Assembly (NCBI GenBank): GCA_031267825.1
Contig: JAIRYJ010000024.1
Coordinates: forward strand, 1 to 64,000
From: Bifidobacteriaceae bacterium
GTDB lineage: Bacteria; Actinomycetota; Actinomycetes; Actinomycetales; WQXJ01
Direction: 5' to 3'
Length of the DNA stretch: 64,000 bases
The notes under the pieces are model-generated. The model was not told the DNA's origin, did no database searches, and saw only the letters and a list, made by a program, of their open reading frames with translations. Position 1 is the stretch's first letter. Every line of letters begins with the position of its first letter. Below are positions 34,129 through 42,036 of this stretch, in pieces. The position numbers were made by a program, and so were the translations under genes.

Positions 34129-34160
34129 CCCGGGGGCCTGCTGTACGGCAGGTTCCCGGG
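34129..34160 (+). repeat. Hairpin element ahead of serine hydrolase, copy 1
   Basis: Arms CCCGGGGGCCTGC and GCAGGTTCCCGGG (13 pairs, two G-U) around TGTACG. A variant of the same element, with paired changes that keep the stem, lies at 35878-35909 over the stop of the same gene. It ends 26 bases before ATG 34187. Confidence 0.7.
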
Positions 34161-34186
34161 CCCGTCTGAAAGTGACAGGACCCGCC

Positions 34187-35908
34187 ATGCGAACTGACCA
34201 CACCAGACCCGATCCGCCTGGACCGGGCACTGACCCAGCCAATGCGGGCCTTGGCCCGGCCACCGCGCGGCTTGACCCAACCGGCGCGCGACTTGACCGA
34301 ACCGGTGCTGGTGCCGACCGGGACGGCATCGTCCAACTAGGAGAGGCACCCGACTCAACCACCAACGTTGACCCGGCCACGGCGCGGCCTGACCCGACCG
34401 GTGCTGGAATCGACCCGGACGGGATCTTCCAGCTAGTCGAGGCGCTCGACTCAACTCCAGGTGTTGAACCGCACACGCTGGTGATTCTGCGCCACGGCCG
34501 CCTAGCCGCCCGTGGCGGCTGGTACCCCTATACACCTGACCGGCCTCAACTTCTCTACTCGCTCAGCAAATCGTTCACCGCGACGGCCCTCGGCCTGGCG
34601 GTTGACGCTGGCCTAGTTGACCTAGACGAACCATTCATCGACTTCTTCCCCGAAGTTGACCGCCCTGACCTGCCGGAACGCACCAGACGCCTGCTGCTGC
34701 GCCATCTCGCGTCAATGACAACCGGCCAGGTAGAAGAACAGTGGTCGCTGTTGACTGAGACGCCACCGGACGGGCTGTTCCAGGCCTTCGCCCAAGCTGA
34801 ACGGCCCGCTGAACCCGGCACGCTGTTCGCCTACAACCAACTGGCAACCTATTCGATCGCTGAGATAGTCCGCCGCCGGAGCGGGCAACGCCTGTTTGAC
34901 TTCCTCCAGGAACGGCTGTTCGAGCCACTCAAAATGGATGCGGCCGGCTGGCAGCAGTTCCTAGCGGGCCATGACCTTGGCTTCACAGGCCTGTTCGCCA
35001 GCGCCGATTCGGTCGCCAAACTGGGGCAACTTTACTTGCGGCACGGTCTTTGGAACGGGCAACGCATCCTTTCTACAACCTGGGTAGATCAAGCCAGCCG
35101 GGTTCAAATACCAACCGCCACCGAAACGAACCAAGAAAACCCCGACTGGCAGACCGGCTACGGTTTTCACTTCTGGGTCAGCCGCCACGGCTACCGTGGG
35201 GACGGGGCCTTCGGACAATATTGCCTGATCCTGCCGGAACAAGACATGGTTGTCGCCCTGACCAGCCAAACCATTGCCATGCAAACAGTCCTTGACCTGG
35301 TCTGGCAACACCTGCTGCCGGCCGCCGGCCGGGCCTCGACGGCTCAAGTCGGTGATCCGTTCGCTGGACGTGGCCTACCTTTGCCGAACCTTGGCGGTCC
35401 CCAGGCGGGGTTGGCCGTGGCCCGTCTTGGCGCCGTCAGTGATGGTACGGCGCCTGATGGGGTTGACGCACTTGGCGGCCGGGCCAGTCAAGACGGCGCC
35501 GCTGGGCCCAATTCGGTATCTTTCAGGTCGCTGGCGGTTGAATCCGTCAGCGCCATTCAAAACCCGGGCGGCATCAAACCGCCGCCACTAACCCGAGCCG
35601 ATCTGCACCTGACCGATGGCGCCGGCACCATCCGCCTAACGGACGGCGGCCTGAGCTTGACCTTGGCCGCCAGGCGCGGCCAGTGGGCCATTACCGAGCC
35701 TGGCCCGGACAGCCCGATCGCCGTGGCTGTTGCCATCGACTGGGACGCGGCCAGCCTGCGAGCCGATCTGCTATTCCTTGAAACACCCCACCATGCGGTC
35801 CTGACCTGCGACAACACATCCGGTAAGGGGCGCTTCGAGTGGATCACGGCGCCACTGATCGCGAACTCTTTACGTGACCTGGGGGCCTGTTGTACGGCGG
35901 GTTCCTAG
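34187..35908 (+). CDS. Serine hydrolase of the class C beta-lactamase/penicillin-binding family
   Basis: 573 residues. The catalytic SxxK is SLSK (about residue 125), and the Tyr of the second motif is in FAYNQLATYSIAEI (about 211). Such enzymes act as esterases, D-amino-acid peptidases or beta-lactamases. The first 95 residues are Asp/Pro/Thr-rich and contain a duplicated module: DRDGIVQLGEAPDST and, about 36 residues later, DPDGIFQLVEALDST, the second joining the true domain (GVEPHTLVILRHGRL). No signal peptide. Residues 400-573 form a C-terminal beta-rich domain as in relatives. AGGA 8 bases before ATG 34187 favours that start over GTG 34172. Divergent from the peptide operon. The last codons form one strand of a repeated hairpin. 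Confidence 0.85.
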   Translation: MRTDHTRPDPPGPGTDPANAGLGPATARLDPTGARLDRTGAGADRDGIVQLGEAPDSTTNVDPATARPDPTGAGIDPDGIFQLVEALDSTPGVEPHTLVILRHGRLAARGGWYPYTPDRPQLLYSLSKSFTATALGLAVDAGLVDLDEPFIDFFPEVDRPDLPERTRRLLLRHLASMTTGQVEEQWSLLTETPPDGLFQAFAQAERPAEPGTLFAYNQLATYSIAEIVRRRSGQRLFDFLQERLFEPLKMDAAGWQQFLAGHDLGFTGLFASADSVAKLGQLYLRHGLWNGQRILSTTWVDQASRVQIPTATETNQENPDWQTGYGFHFWVSRHGYRGDGAFGQYCLILPEQDMVVALTSQTIAMQTVLDLVWQHLLPAAGRASTAQVGDPFAGRGLPLPNLGGPQAGLAVARLGAVSDGTAPDGVDALGGRASQDGAAGPNSVSFRSLAVESVSAIQNPGGIKPPPLTRADLHLTDGAGTIRLTDGGLSLTLAARRGQWAITEPGPDSPIAVAVAIDWDAASLRADLLFLETPHHAVLTCDNTSGKGRFEWITAPLIANSLRDLGACCTAGS

Positions 35909-35909
35909 G
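35878..35909 (+). repeat. Hairpin element at the end of serine hydrolase, copy 2
   Basis: Arms CCTGGGGGCCTGT and GCGGGTTCCTAGG around TGTACG. Compared with 34129-34160, base changes fall in pairs or become G-U, so the 13-pair stem is kept. It contains the serine hydrolase stop TAG (35906-35908). Confidence 0.7.
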
Positions 35910-36150
35910 ACACGTCTTGGTCATCGCTCGCGAAACAACTATCAGTCCGCGGCGAGCTACCGACTGGGGAATGCGTTCTGATGGCGGCCGTGTTGATGTG
36001 AGTTCCTTCGGGGGTAGCAACTGCCGCGATAGGTAGCGCCGCCAGTGCTAAGACCACGATCAGCCCAATTCTGGTGTTGCGTTTCGCGTCACGCTCCGAT
36101 GCCTTGCCGTGTTGTCGCCTGGTCGGCCAGGCGTGCTGGCCAAGCCGTCG
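35905..36150 (-). pseudogene. Possible remnant of a secreted or membrane protein gene
   Basis: A minus-strand frame without usable start codon reads ERDAKRNTRIGLIVV then LALAALPIAAVATPEG and ends at TAG 35907-35905. The basic-hydrophobic-Ala pattern looks like a signal peptide or single membrane helix with a short tail holding one Cys. No start, no promoter, and the stop lies in the hairpin element, so it is read as a decayed gene or chance. The 35909-36259 gap holds nothing else visible except the tatD promoter. Confidence 0.25.
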
Positions 36151-36245
36151 TCAGGCTAACCCCGGCCAAGGTGAAAACCAAACAGGACGCCTAACTGTCT
36201 TTGTGGTCGCGTCTTGCCTGGTCGGCGCCACGAAGACCAGTTCGT

Positions 36246-36251
36246 TAGGCT
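36246..36251 (+). promoter_or_regulatory. -10 element TAGGCT for leaderless tatD
   Basis: TAGGCT, 8-base spacer, then ATG 36260. It rules out the longer frame from 36074. Confidence 0.55.
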
Positions 36252-36259
36252 GGCTGGTC

Positions 36260-37105
36260 ATGGCCCAAGATCGTTCCTATCCGCCCGTGCCAGCCGCGCT
36301 GCCTAGCCCGGTGACAGACAACCACGCCCACTTGGAGCCGTTTCAGGGTTTCCCGGACCAGCCGCTCAGTTTGGCGGACCAGGTGGCGGCCGCGGCTACG
36401 GCCGGAGTCAGCCGGATCGTGCAATGTGGCTGTGACCTGGCCGCCGCCCGCTGGACAGTGGACGTCGCGATACGCCACCCGGCGGTGGTTGGCGCCATCG
36501 CGATTCACCCGAACGATGCCGCCCGCCTAGCCACAGCGGGTGGTTTTAGTCCGGCGGTGGCTGAGATCGCCGAACTGGCCCGGGCTAACCCCCGGATACG
36601 CGCCATCGGGGAAACAGGCTTGGATTATTACCGCACCGCTGGTGATGGCCGCCAAGCCCAAATCGATGCTTTCCGTCAGCATATTTCGCTAGCCAAAGAA
36701 CTCGGTTTAGCCCTCCAAATACATGACCGTGAGGCGCATCACGATGTGGTCAGTCTGCTAGAAGCTGATGGCGCCCCAGAACGGACCGTTTTCCACTGTT
36801 TCTCGGGTGACCGGGAACTAGCTCGCCTGGCCGGGCAGCGCGGCTGGTATTGCTCCTTCGCCGGGACGGTGACCTTCGCTTCAGCTGGGGAACTGCGTTT
36901 AGCGGTCAGCGAACTGCCACCAGAACTGATCCTGGCTGAAACTGACTCGCCCTACCTGACACCACATCCCTTCCGTGGCCGGCCGAATGCCCCATATATG
37001 ACCGCTTTGACGATCAACACACTGGCTCAAGCCATGGCTATGACACTGGAAGAAGCCTGCCTTCAAATCCAGTCCAACACCACAGCGGTCTACGGGCAGT
37101 GGTGA
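36260..37105 (+). CDS. tatD: TatD-family metal-dependent DNase
   Basis: 281 residues. TIM-barrel hydrolase with metal ligands in TDNHAHLEPF, GETGLDYYR (about residues 118-126), LQIHDREAHHDV, FHCFSGD and ETDSPYL. TatD proteins are 3'-5' DNases involved in repair and DNA turnover, cytosolic. The open frame starts at 36074, but residues before 36260 have no family match and a -10 lies 8 bases before ATG 36260. It is followed by an rpf-like gene, then rsmA and ispE, the usual actinobacterial order (metG-tatD-rpf-ksgA-ispE), here split from metG by about 14 kb. Confidence 0.93.
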   Translation: MAQDRSYPPVPAALPSPVTDNHAHLEPFQGFPDQPLSLADQVAAAATAGVSRIVQCGCDLAAARWTVDVAIRHPAVVGAIAIHPNDAARLATAGGFSPAVAEIAELARANPRIRAIGETGLDYYRTAGDGRQAQIDAFRQHISLAKELGLALQIHDREAHHDVVSLLEADGAPERTVFHCFSGDRELARLAGQRGWYCSFAGTVTFASAGELRLAVSELPPELILAETDSPYLTPHPFRGRPNAPYMTALTINTLAQAMAMTLEEACLQIQSNTTAVYGQW

Positions 37106-37238
37106 TAATTCTGTGAAAAACACCGGCTTTGGCGCCCATAACCAGGTAATTGGGGTTCACCGGATGGCCTTTTCGTTGCCAATCCGTTATGGTCGGACAA
37201 GACCGATGTCCCATTAACCTCCCCGGGAGATTTGCGTT

Positions 37239-38477
37239 TTGCTTATGTCGAGACCTCGCGGCCACGCCGCACCAGCTCCTCGGCGCGAACAGCGCCGGCG
37301 GGCTAAGCGCAGCCGCCAGATCAAGCTGACCGCCCGCCTGACCGTGCTGGCTTTCGCCGCTGCGGGCATAGCTGGGTTCGCCGCCTCATACAAAACTGTC
37401 ACCGTCACAGTTGATGGCGTGTCAAACCGGGTTTCAACGTTCGCCTCCACAGTCGATGCCGTCCTAGCGGCCGAGGGTGTCAGCTACACTGAGCGTGATT
37501 TAGTCGCCCCGGGCCCCGACGCCGGGGTGCCGCGTTCAGGTGAGATTGTGGTCCGGACAGCTCACGCTTTGAGCCTTCAGATCGACGGCGACAGCCAGAT
37601 CGTCTGGACCACCGCACCAACGGTTGATGAGGCCTTAGCTGATCTGGGTGTCCGGGCTGAAGAGGCCGCCTTATCGGTCGCCCGGAGCACATCGGTTTCA
37701 GAAATCAGTCAAGTAGTTAACGTGTCAACCGCTAAACCGCTGATGGTGATAGTAGACGGGGCACAATTAGAGACCTACTCCAACGCCGCCACAGTTGGTG
37801 AACTGCTGGGAGAACTAGGCGTCGTGTTAGGGCCACTAGATCAGGTTGAACCGGCTCTGGCTGAAGCTCCAGAGATCGGATTGGACGTGACCGTCCACCG
37901 TGCGGTGATGTCAGCGGGCAGCGAAACCATAGTGGTGCCATTTGAGATCATCACTAAAGAAGACCCCAACTTGGCTAAAGGCACCAAAGTGATTAAGACC
38001 GCTGGTGTGGCCGGGCAGAAGGTTGTGACGTTCACCGCCACAGTCGTCAACGGAGTTGAAGTGGACCGTGAGGTGCTGCTCGAAGCGACCACTGTGGCAC
38101 CGATTGATCAAGTCGTTGTGATCGGCACAAAGAAAGTCATTGTGCCGCCCAGCGTTGATGTCAACGTTGACCCAGGCAGCGCGCAAGGGATCGCCCGTCA
38201 AATGATGCTTGATTCATACGGCTGGGGCGATGATCAATTCGCTTGCCTGTTGCCGCTGTGGCAGCGTGAATCTGGTTGGCGGGTCAACGCCCAGAACAGG
38301 TCTTCTGGTGCTTACGGCATACCTCAAGCACTGCCCGGCTCAAAGATGGCCTCAGCCGGAGCCGATTGGCGCACCAACCCAGCGACTCAAATCAAATGGG
38401 GTCTAGGCTACATTTCAGGGCGTTACAAGACGCCTTGTGGTGCTTGGTCAGCTTTCCTCCAAAAGGGCTGGTACTGA
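37239..38477 (+). CDS. Rpf-like cell-wall protein: DUF348 repeats, G5 domain, transglycosylase-like domain
   Basis: 412 residues. A basic N-terminus and one membrane segment (about 33-50) precede DUF348-type repeats (about 52-215: VTVTVDGVSNRVSTFASTV, LSLQIDGDSQIVWTT, LMVIVDGAQLETYSNAA), a G5 domain (about 218-295, TKVIKTAGVAGQKVVTFT), and a C-terminal lysozyme-like domain (about 320-412) with WQRESGWRVNAQNRSSGAYG, whose Glu is the likely catalytic acid. Secreted peptidoglycan hydrolase of the resuscitation-promoting kind. TTG 37239 lies 8 bases after GGGAGA; ATG 37245 is the alternative. Coupled to rsmA. Confidence 0.9.
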   Translation: MLMSRPRGHAAPAPRREQRRRAKRSRQIKLTARLTVLAFAAAGIAGFAASYKTVTVTVDGVSNRVSTFASTVDAVLAAEGVSYTERDLVAPGPDAGVPRSGEIVVRTAHALSLQIDGDSQIVWTTAPTVDEALADLGVRAEEAALSVARSTSVSEISQVVNVSTAKPLMVIVDGAQLETYSNAATVGELLGELGVVLGPLDQVEPALAEAPEIGLDVTVHRAVMSAGSETIVVPFEIITKEDPNLAKGTKVIKTAGVAGQKVVTFTATVVNGVEVDREVLLEATTVAPIDQVVVIGTKKVIVPPSVDVNVDPGSAQGIARQMMLDSYGWGDDQFACLLPLWQRESGWRVNAQNRSSGAYGIPQALPGSKMASAGADWRTNPATQIKWGLGYISGRYKTPCGAWSAFLQKGWY

Positions 38478-39346
38478 TCCCCGGTCGGCCGGAAACTGGT
38501 CTGCTGACACCTGGGGCGGTCCGCGGCTTAGTCGAGCGTCTGGCATTACGTCCGTCAAAACGGCTTGGTCAGAACTTTGTAGTTGATCCCGGCATTGTCC
38601 GGCGCATCGTCGCGGCCGCCCGGCTCGAACCAAATGAACGAGTCATTGAGGTGGGGCCAGGACTGGGTTCGCTAACACTGGGTCTACTTGAAGCCGGGGC
38701 ATCAGTTGTGGCGGTCGAATATGACACCATCTTGGCGGCCGCCCTACCTGAAACGATCGCCCAGCGCAGCGACCCGCCGCCCGGCCTGGGGGACCGTTTC
38801 GACTTGGTCCGGGGTGACGCCCTTGAGGTGGAAGCGTTACCTGGGCGGGCGGCATCGGCCATGGTAGCTAACTTGCCTTACAGCGTGGCAACCAAAGTGC
38901 TGCTGCGCTTCCTGGAACGGTTCGATTCGATCCGCCACGCCCTGGTCATGGTCCAATCTGAGGTCGCCGCCCGGCTGGTGGCCGGTCCCGGCTCGCGGGT
39001 CTACGGGTTGCCTTCAGCCAAGTTGGCTTGGTGCGCCAGCGCCCGCCCGGCTGGTCACGTGCCACGCAATGCCTTCTTCCCGGTGCCGCGAGTCGACAGT
39101 GAATTGGTCTACTTGGAACGTCATCAGCCTCCGGCCACGGTCAGCCGGGCAGCGGTTTTCGAACTAATAGATGCGGCCTTCGCCATGCGCCGAAAAACAT
39201 TGCGGGTGGCTCTGGCGGGCCATAGTGGTGGCGCCGGGCGGGCTGAGGCCGCCCTGGTCAGAGCTGGAATTGATCCTATGGCCCGGGGCGAGACGCTCAG
39301 CATTGAACAGTTCGCCCGCTTGGCTGAGGAGTTGAGCCGTGACTGA
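38474..39346 (+). CDS. rsmA: 16S rRNA dimethyladenosine transferase (CTG start)
   Basis: 290 residues. It dimethylates A1518 and A1519 of 16S rRNA. Motif I EVGPGLGSLT, the acidic VEYD strand and motif IV NLPYSVAT are present, after the entry motif RLGQNFV. No ATG, GTG or TTG lies between the rpf stop and the first conserved residues. CTG 38474 overlaps the rpf stop as CTGA and has AAAAGGG (38461-38467) 6 bases upstream, so it is the best start; the nearest in-frame alternative is a TTG about 30 bases inside rpf. Coupled to ispE by an 8-base overlap. Confidence 0.9.
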   Translation: MIPGRPETGLLTPGAVRGLVERLALRPSKRLGQNFVVDPGIVRRIVAAARLEPNERVIEVGPGLGSLTLGLLEAGASVVAVEYDTILAAALPETIAQRSDPPPGLGDRFDLVRGDALEVEALPGRAASAMVANLPYSVATKVLLRFLERFDSIRHALVMVQSEVAARLVAGPGSRVYGLPSAKLAWCASARPAGHVPRNAFFPVPRVDSELVYLERHQPPATVSRAAVFELIDAAFAMRRKTLRVALAGHSGGAGRAEAALVRAGIDPMARGETLSIEQFARLAEELSRD

Positions 39347-40313
39347 AGCGACGCCTGGTGCGAGGCCCAGACCTGGCGCTGAGGTGACGGCCGCCGCGCC
39401 AGCCAAGATCAATTTGACATTGCGGGTCGGCGGGCGCCGAGCTGATGGTTTCCACCCCCTGAACACTTTGTTTCATGCCGTTGACCTCGATGAACAGATC
39501 GTGGTGCGGGACTTAACGGACGGCCCTGACCAGCTTGAAGTGGTTGGTCCGCAATCCGACGTTGTGCCATTGGACGGATCAAACCTGGTGCTCCGGGCCG
39601 CTCAGTTACTGCGCCAAGAAGCCGCCTCCGCTGCTGTCCGGGCACTGCCTCCAGGCCCGGTTCACTGCCTGATCCGCAAGGCCATCCCAGTGGCCGGTGG
39701 CCTAGCTGGCGGCAGTGCCGATGCCGCCGCCGCATTGATAGCGCTGAACCAGTTGTGGTCCCTGGGGCTTGATCATGGTCGGCTAGTTCACCTGGCTGGA
39801 CAGCTCGGATCGGATGTGCCTTTCGCTCTGCTTGGCGCAAACGCCGTCGGCACCGGCCGGGGAGAGGAACTGACCGCCGTGACAGCTAACCGGCCGCTGC
39901 ATTGGGTTTTACTGACCAGCCCAGTTGGTCTGTCAACGCCCGCGGTGTTCCAGCAATTCGACTCCCAGCCTGGATCGCCGCCACCAGATGCGTCTCCGCC
40001 ACGGATCAGCCCAGCTTTGCTGGCTGGCTTGCGGTCGGGTGATCCCTGGTTGATCGGTGCGAACCTGGTGAACGATCTAGAAGCGGCCGCTTTCGCTTTG
40101 CGCCCAGACTTGGCCAGAACGGCGGCCGCCGCCCGGGCGGCCGGGGCTTGCGGTGTGATTGTGTCCGGTTCCGGGCCGACCATCGCTTGCCTGGCACCTG
40201 ATCAGGCCGGCGCCGACGCCCTGGCAGCCAAACTAGCGGCCGGTTCGGCGCCCGGACTGGTCCGGCGCGCCACCGGTCCGGCCCCTGGCGCCAGGCTGTG
40301 CCCGGTTTACTAG
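39339..40313 (+). CDS. ispE: 4-diphosphocytidyl-2-C-methyl-D-erythritol kinase
   Basis: 324 residues. A GHMP kinase that phosphorylates CDP-methylerythritol in the MEP isoprenoid pathway. The N-terminal APAKINLTLRVGGRR and the glycine-rich ATP loop VAGGLAGGSADAAAAL (about residues 116-131) are typical; GVIVSGSGPT near residue 270 is the third GHMP motif. GTG 39339 overlaps the rsmA stop by 8 bases. The gene is convergent with apbE, 45 bases apart. Confidence 0.95.
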   Translation: MTEATPGARPRPGAEVTAAAPAKINLTLRVGGRRADGFHPLNTLFHAVDLDEQIVVRDLTDGPDQLEVVGPQSDVVPLDGSNLVLRAAQLLRQEAASAAVRALPPGPVHCLIRKAIPVAGGLAGGSADAAAALIALNQLWSLGLDHGRLVHLAGQLGSDVPFALLGANAVGTGRGEELTAVTANRPLHWVLLTSPVGLSTPAVFQQFDSQPGSPPPDASPPRISPALLAGLRSGDPWLIGANLVNDLEAAAFALRPDLARTAAAARAAGACGVIVSGSGPTIACLAPDQAGADALAAKLAAGSAPGLVRRATGPAPGARLCPVY

Positions 40314-40341
40314 TAAACCCGCGGGTCAGGGGACTGACGCT

Positions 40342-40426
40342 GGCGGGCCTGGGAAGTGTCACCGAGTGACGGGCTGGTGGGCTTGGCGTTGGCGGACCTG
40401 GAAAATGTCATTGAGTGACGGGCTGG
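40342..40426. repeat. Imperfect 36-bp tandem duplication across the apbE stop
   Basis: 40342-40377 and 40391-40426 share 31 of 36 bases, each with a small hairpin (GTCAC-CGA-GTGAC in the first, GTCAT-TGA-GTGAC in the second). The apbE stop at 40361-40359 falls in the first copy, so duplication reset the C-terminus. The hairpins may end the convergent ispE and apbE mRNAs. Confidence 0.6.
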
Positions 40427-41417
40427 CCAGCACCGCCCCCGGTGTTACCAGGATGGTCTGGACCTGAGGTAAACGCTCCGATAGGCGGACGGCCAAGGCC
40501 AGCCCGCCAACCATCAAGGCGGTGGAAACCGCATCGGCTGTCATACCATCCGGTGCCAGGACAGTCGCCTGAACCAGGCTTTCGTCTACCGGTTGGCCAG
40601 TGCGAGGATCGCGCAGATGACCGGGTTGTTCATCGTTCGATGAGGTGGCCACCGCGCCAGACCGCAGGCTCAGCACTCCCAGCGCCACATTCGGCTCAGA
40701 CCCGGGGGAGCGAACACCGATGCGCCAGGCGGGCTGGCCCTGAGCCGCCCAGCAGCTAATCGAACTGACACCAAACGCCACCAGTGCCGCGACCGCGCCA
40801 AGGTCACGGCAGGCTCGCAAGACAAGGTCAGCGGCGTAGCCCTTGCCTATCGCACCAAAGTCTGGTTCGCCTGGTGGGGCCAGGCGGACCAGACCGTCAG
40901 CCATGACCTGCAGTTCGCGTCCGGCCGGGTGTTGACCAGCGCCATCCGTCTGACTTGAGGCGATGGGAGCGAGGCTACCGCCAGTGGGAACGCGCTGATA
41001 ACGGATGGTCGGGGCCGGATCGAACAGACCGTCAGTGACCTCACGCAAACTGATTGCCCTGGCTACAACCGCTGCGGTGTGCTGGCCAACCGCCACCGGT
41101 TTGCCCGCCGCCCGGCCCAAACGGGCCGCATCGGAATCACTCCGGAAGCGGCTGAGCTGCTGTTCTATGTCCTCGGCCAGGGCGCGCAGGGCGGCGCCTA
41201 GTTGACCAGCTGATGGGACAGGCGGGACAGCTATGCCAGTCGAGCTAGTTGGGTCGGCCGCGTTAGCTGTGTCGGCCGGACCAGCTATGTCAGCTGGATT
41301 AGCTATGCCAGTTGGGCCGACCGGGAACTTGGCGGTCACCTCAGCCAACGTCCCCATGGCCGGGAAAGAGCAGTTGACCAGTGTAAACGCTGCCGACGGC
41401 GGTCCCCGGTCAATCAA
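40359..41417 (-). CDS. apbE: ApbE-type FAD:protein FMN transferase
   Basis: 352 residues from TTG 41417. It attaches FMN to a Thr or Ser in the D-x-x-S-G-A-T motif of target proteins. Family features: PAMGTLAEV at the start, DFGAIGKGYAAD in the middle, the ATSSNDEQPGHLRDPRTGQP segment and GMTADAVSTALMVGG metal site near the end. Its probable target, an FMN-binding lipoprotein with DKVSGAT, is encoded immediately upstream and overlaps by 8 bases (TTGATTGA). No signal peptide is present in any frame extension, so it should act inside the cell before export, unlike periplasmic ApbE. A Gly-Ile-Ala-Asn-Pro repeat (about 35-65) is an insertion. Confidence 0.88.
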   Translation of the reverse strand: MIDRGPPSAAFTLVNCSFPAMGTLAEVTAKFPVGPTGIANPADIAGPADTANAADPTSSTGIAVPPVPSAGQLGAALRALAEDIEQQLSRFRSDSDAARLGRAAGKPVAVGQHTAAVVARAISLREVTDGLFDPAPTIRYQRVPTGGSLAPIASSQTDGAGQHPAGRELQVMADGLVRLAPPGEPDFGAIGKGYAADLVLRACRDLGAVAALVAFGVSSISCWAAQGQPAWRIGVRSPGSEPNVALGVLSLRSGAVATSSNDEQPGHLRDPRTGQPVDESLVQATVLAPDGMTADAVSTALMVGGLALAVRLSERLPQVQTILVTPGAVLASPSLNDIFQVRQRQAHQPVTR

Positions 41418-42036
41418 CGGACGGTTGGCCTTGTTGTGAAGCGACCAGGGCCGCCGTGGCGGCCTCAAGGAACTGCCCGTAAGCGATGGTCGCGCCTGAG
41501 ACTTTGTCGACATCGGCCGGGACGCCTGCTTCAATCAGTTCACGGGCGTAAACATCGAAGGCGGCGACCGCCTTCTGGGCGGCACGGTAGGCCGATCGGT
41601 TGGCGACCTGCCCGGATGAGTCCTTGCCGTAATCCTCGGCTTTGATCGAGCCGTTGGCTTGGACTGTGACATATCGGCTGGCGCTGATCCGGCCGTCACT
41701 TACCGTGACAGTCGAACGCCCATAGGCGCCCTGTTCGTCTGGCGCTGATTCTCCCACAAAGACACCGTCAGTTAGTGGCACAGTGGCATCAAAAGGCGGT
41801 GCGCCTGGCCCGCAGCCCGCCACCCCGAAGGCCAGTAGGCCGAGTGGCGCCAGGATACGGAGCCGGTGCGCTGAGTGAAAACTGCCAGGGGTCACGCTGG
41901 GGTCGCTAAGTCCGTGGTCCAAGACCACGGACCTGGGCGCGGCGCCACGCTTGTCTGTCGCGTCTTGGCTGGTCACGTGATCGAGTGAAGCCGGATGGCC
42001 CGGCTGGAGGTAGCTTTTCGCCGACCCCCTAGCCAT
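41410..42036 (-). CDS. FMN-binding-domain lipoprotein, predicted ApbE substrate
   Basis: 208 residues. A membrane segment (about 58-74) ends in a lipobox GVAGC with Cys75. The FMN-binding domain (about 85-205) has DKVSGAT at 177-183, the flavinylation motif with Thr183 as the acceptor. A surface flavoprotein is thus expected, able to pass electrons one at a time. ATG 42036 overlaps the ABC ATPase stop by 8 bases with GGAGG upstream. The 57 residues ahead of the signal are unusually long and contain a strong DNA hairpin (41910-41932), so a later start is possible. In the iron operon it may reduce Fe3+ before uptake; this is inference. Confidence 0.85.
   Translation of the reverse strand: MARGSAKSYLQPGHPASLDHVTSQDATDKRGAAPRSVVLDHGLSDPSVTPGSFHSAHRLRILAPLGLLAFGVAGCGPGAPPFDATVPLTDGVFVGESAPDEQGAYGRSTVTVSDGRISASRYVTVQANGSIKAEDYGKDSSGQVANRSAYRAAQKAVAAFDVYARELIEAGVPADVDKVSGATIAYGQFLEAATAALVASQQGQPSVD
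41910..41932. repeat. Perfect 10-bp inverted repeat inside the FMN-lipoprotein gene
   Basis: GTCCGTGGTC (41910-41919) and GACCACGGAC (41923-41932) around CAA. It lies in the long N-terminal extension, before the signal-peptide codons. Confidence 0.8.

Noticed and set aside
33972-34535. Minus-strand frame of 187 codons opposite the serine hydrolase start
   Set aside because: Its Gly/Arg/Gln pattern is the mirror of the Asp-Pro-Thr repeats on the coding strand.
36074-36259. N-terminal extension of tatD
   Set aside because: The added 62 residues match nothing in the family, and a -10 lies 8 bases before ATG 36260.
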